From positions 1 through 6,426 of the forward strand of contig JACEST010000116.1 in assembly GCA_013911715.1 (NCBI GenBank): a DNA stretch of 6,426 nt, given 5' to 3'. A program made the position numbers and the translations under genes. This DNA is from Sphingopyxis sp. (GTDB taxonomy: Bacteria; Pseudomonadota; Alphaproteobacteria; Sphingomonadales; Sphingomonadaceae). A model generated the notes under the pieces. It ran no database searches. It was not told the origin of the DNA and saw only the letters and a program-made list of their open reading frames with translations. Each line of letters opens with the position of its first letter. The stretch's first letter is position 1. Shown piece after piece: positions 5,329-6,426 of the stretch.

Positions 5329-6426
5329 TTACCGCGTCAGTTTCTTATACGCCAAAGCCGTCGGCCGATCCGCGGCATCACCAAGGCGGCGGCGCTTATC
5401 TTCTTCATAGCTGTCGAAATTGCCCTCGAACCATTCGACATGGCTGTTGCCCTCGAACGCCAGGATGTGCGTGGCGAGGCGATCAAGGAAGAAGCGGTCG
5501 TGGCTGATGACCACGGCGCAGCCGGCGAAATTTTCGAGCGCCTCTTCAAGCGCCGCCAGTGTTTCGGTGTCGAGATCGTTGGTGGGCTCGTCAAGCAGCA
5601 GGACATTGCCGCCCTCTTTCAGCATTTTGGCCATATGCACGCGGTTGCGTTCGCCGCCGGAGAGCTGACCGACCTTTTTCTGCTGGTCGACGCCTTTGAA
5701 ATTGAATGCGCCGACATAGGCACGCGTCTGCATTTCATGCTTACCGATGTTCATCATGTCATGACCGCCAGAGATTTCTTCCCAGACATTCTTATTGGGG
5801 TCGAGCGCGTCGCGGCTCTGATCGACAAAGCCCAGTTTGACGGTGTCACCGATGGACACGGTGCCGCTGTCGGCCGTTTCCTTGCCCGTCAGCAGCTTGA
5901 ATAGCGTCGATTTGCCCGCGCCGTTCGGACCGATGACGCCGACGATGCCGCCTGGCGGCAGGGTGAAGGACAGGTTTTCGAACAGTAGTTTGTCGCCATA
6001 GGCCTTGGAGATATTGTCAACCTCGATCACCTTGCCGCCAAGGCGCGAGGGGACCTGGATGACAATCTGCGCCTTGCCTGGGGTGCGGTTTTCCTGTGCC
6101 TCGACGAGTTGGTCGAACGATTTGATACGCGCCTTGGATTTGGCTTGCCGCGCCTTTGGTGATTGGCGAATCCATTCGAGTTCGTCGCGGATCGCCTTTT
6201 GCCGCCCTTGATCTTCGCGCGATTCCTGTTCGAGCCGCTTGCCCTTTTTGTCGAGGTAGGTCGAATAATTGCCTTCGTAGATGAAATAGCGGCCGCGATC
6301 GAGTTCGAGGATCCAGCCGACGACATTGTCGAGGAAATAGCGATCGTGGGTGACGAGGATGACGTTGCCGACATAATCGACCAGATGCTTTTCAAGCCAT
6401 GCGACGCTTTCGGCGTCGAGATGGTT
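5329..6426 (-). CDS. ettA: Energy-dependent translational throttle protein EttA (ABC-F), 5' end missing
   Basis: EttA is a cytosolic ABC-F ATPase that binds the ribosomal E site and gates the first steps of elongation according to energy state. The frame is open from the right edge to the TAA at 5329-5331, giving 365 residues of a protein usually near 555-560. Visible are the end of ABC domain 1 (NHLDAESVAWLE, then LVTHDRYFLD), the linker that holds the P-site tRNA-interaction motif (roughly visible residues 45-120, ending KSFDQLVEAQENRTPGKAQ), and a complete ABC domain 2. Domain 2 has Walker A GPNGAGKST (166-174), signature LSGGERNR (255-262), Walker B with catalytic Glu in LLLDEPTNDLD, and the switch His309 in ISHDRFFLD. 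There are no membrane segments, so it is not a transporter. The C-terminus ends in the basic AYKKLTR. An in-frame GTG at 6028-6030 (VIEVDNISK) is internal, not a start. ATP-binding residues appear intact. Confidence 0.96.
   Translation of the reverse strand, partial: NHLDAESVAWLEKHLVDYVGNVILVTHDRYFLDNVVGWILELDRGRYFIYEGNYSTYLDKKGKRLEQESREDQGRQKAIRDELEWIRQSPKARQAKSKARIKSFDQLVEAQENRTPGKAQIVIQVPSRLGGKVIEVDNISKAYGDKLLFENLSFTLPPGGIVGVIGPNGAGKSTLFKLLTGKETADSGTVSIGDTVKLGFVDQSRDALDPNKNVWEEISGGHDMMNIGKHEMQTRAYVGAFNFKGVDQQKKVGQLSGGERNRVHMAKMLKEGGNVLLLDEPTNDLDTETLAALEEALENFAGCAVVISHDRFFLDRLATHILAFEGNSHVEWFEGNFDSYEEDKRRRLGDAADRPTALAYKKLTR

Noticed and set aside
4851..5507. Small frames crossing the repeat region, with PCLRRGD-like peptides on both strands.
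   Set aside because: The peptides are translations of the REP palindrome, and the remainder of each frame is antisense to putP or ettA.
6027..6395. A 122-codon frame on the minus strand, and a possible frameshift in ettA at 6030.
   Set aside because: The ettA frame was read continuously from 6426 through 6030 without a stop; the 6030 'start' is an internal GTG. The 122-codon frame is a Ser/Arg-rich shadow of it.
1..6426. Search for CRISPR arrays, tRNA or rRNA genes, transposases, phage genes, toxin-antitoxin pairs or defence genes.
   Set aside because: None was seen. All coding capacity is accounted for by recognised housekeeping genes, and the only notable repeat is the REP pair at 5229-5324.

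Overview
The window looks like ordinary chromosomal core sequence from a high-GC alphaproteobacterium, most likely of the order Sphingomonadales. The grounds are a fused IspD-IspF gene, the lipA plus Coq10/RatA gene pair, strong GC bias at third codon positions, and a GTCGCCCCTGCG-type palindromic repeat of the kind common in sphingomonads. The order-level assignment is inference from gene content and remembered family sequences. No search was run.

Layout from left to right: (1) 1-1063, +, the 3' part of bifunctional ispDF (MEP isoprenoid pathway), cut by the left edge. (2) 1060-1602, +, pncC/CinA-C nicotinamide-nucleotide amidase, joined to ispDF by an ATGA start/stop overlap. (3) 1545-2024, -, a Coq10/RatA START-domain protein whose 3' end overlaps pncC tail to tail by 58 bases. 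(4) 2033-2959, -, lipA (lipoyl synthase), directly upstream of the Coq10/RatA gene and probably co-transcribed with it. (5) 3020-3661, +, a beta-class carbonic anhydrase, divergent from lipA across a 60-base gap. (6) 3796-5229, +, the sodium/proline symporter PutP, probably starting at a TTG codon behind a strong Shine-Dalgarno sequence. (7) 5229-5324, a pair of inverted REP-like palindromes between two convergent genes. (8) 5329-6426, -, the 3' part of the ABC-F protein ettA, cut by the right edge.

The genes form three likely transcription units (ispDF-pncC rightward, lipA-coq10/ratA leftward, ettA leftward) plus two single genes (carbonic anhydrase and putP). The functions are housekeeping: isoprenoid precursors, pyridine-nucleotide salvage, lipoate and ubiquinone biology, CO2/bicarbonate balance, proline uptake, and translation control. 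No rRNA, tRNA, CRISPR array, transposase, phage gene, defence system or biosynthetic cluster is visible. I found no evidence of a previously undescribed system. The points worth a second look are small-scale: the REP pair, a possible internal IspF start, the pncC/coq10 tail overlap, the putP start and a possible leaderless lipA promoter.
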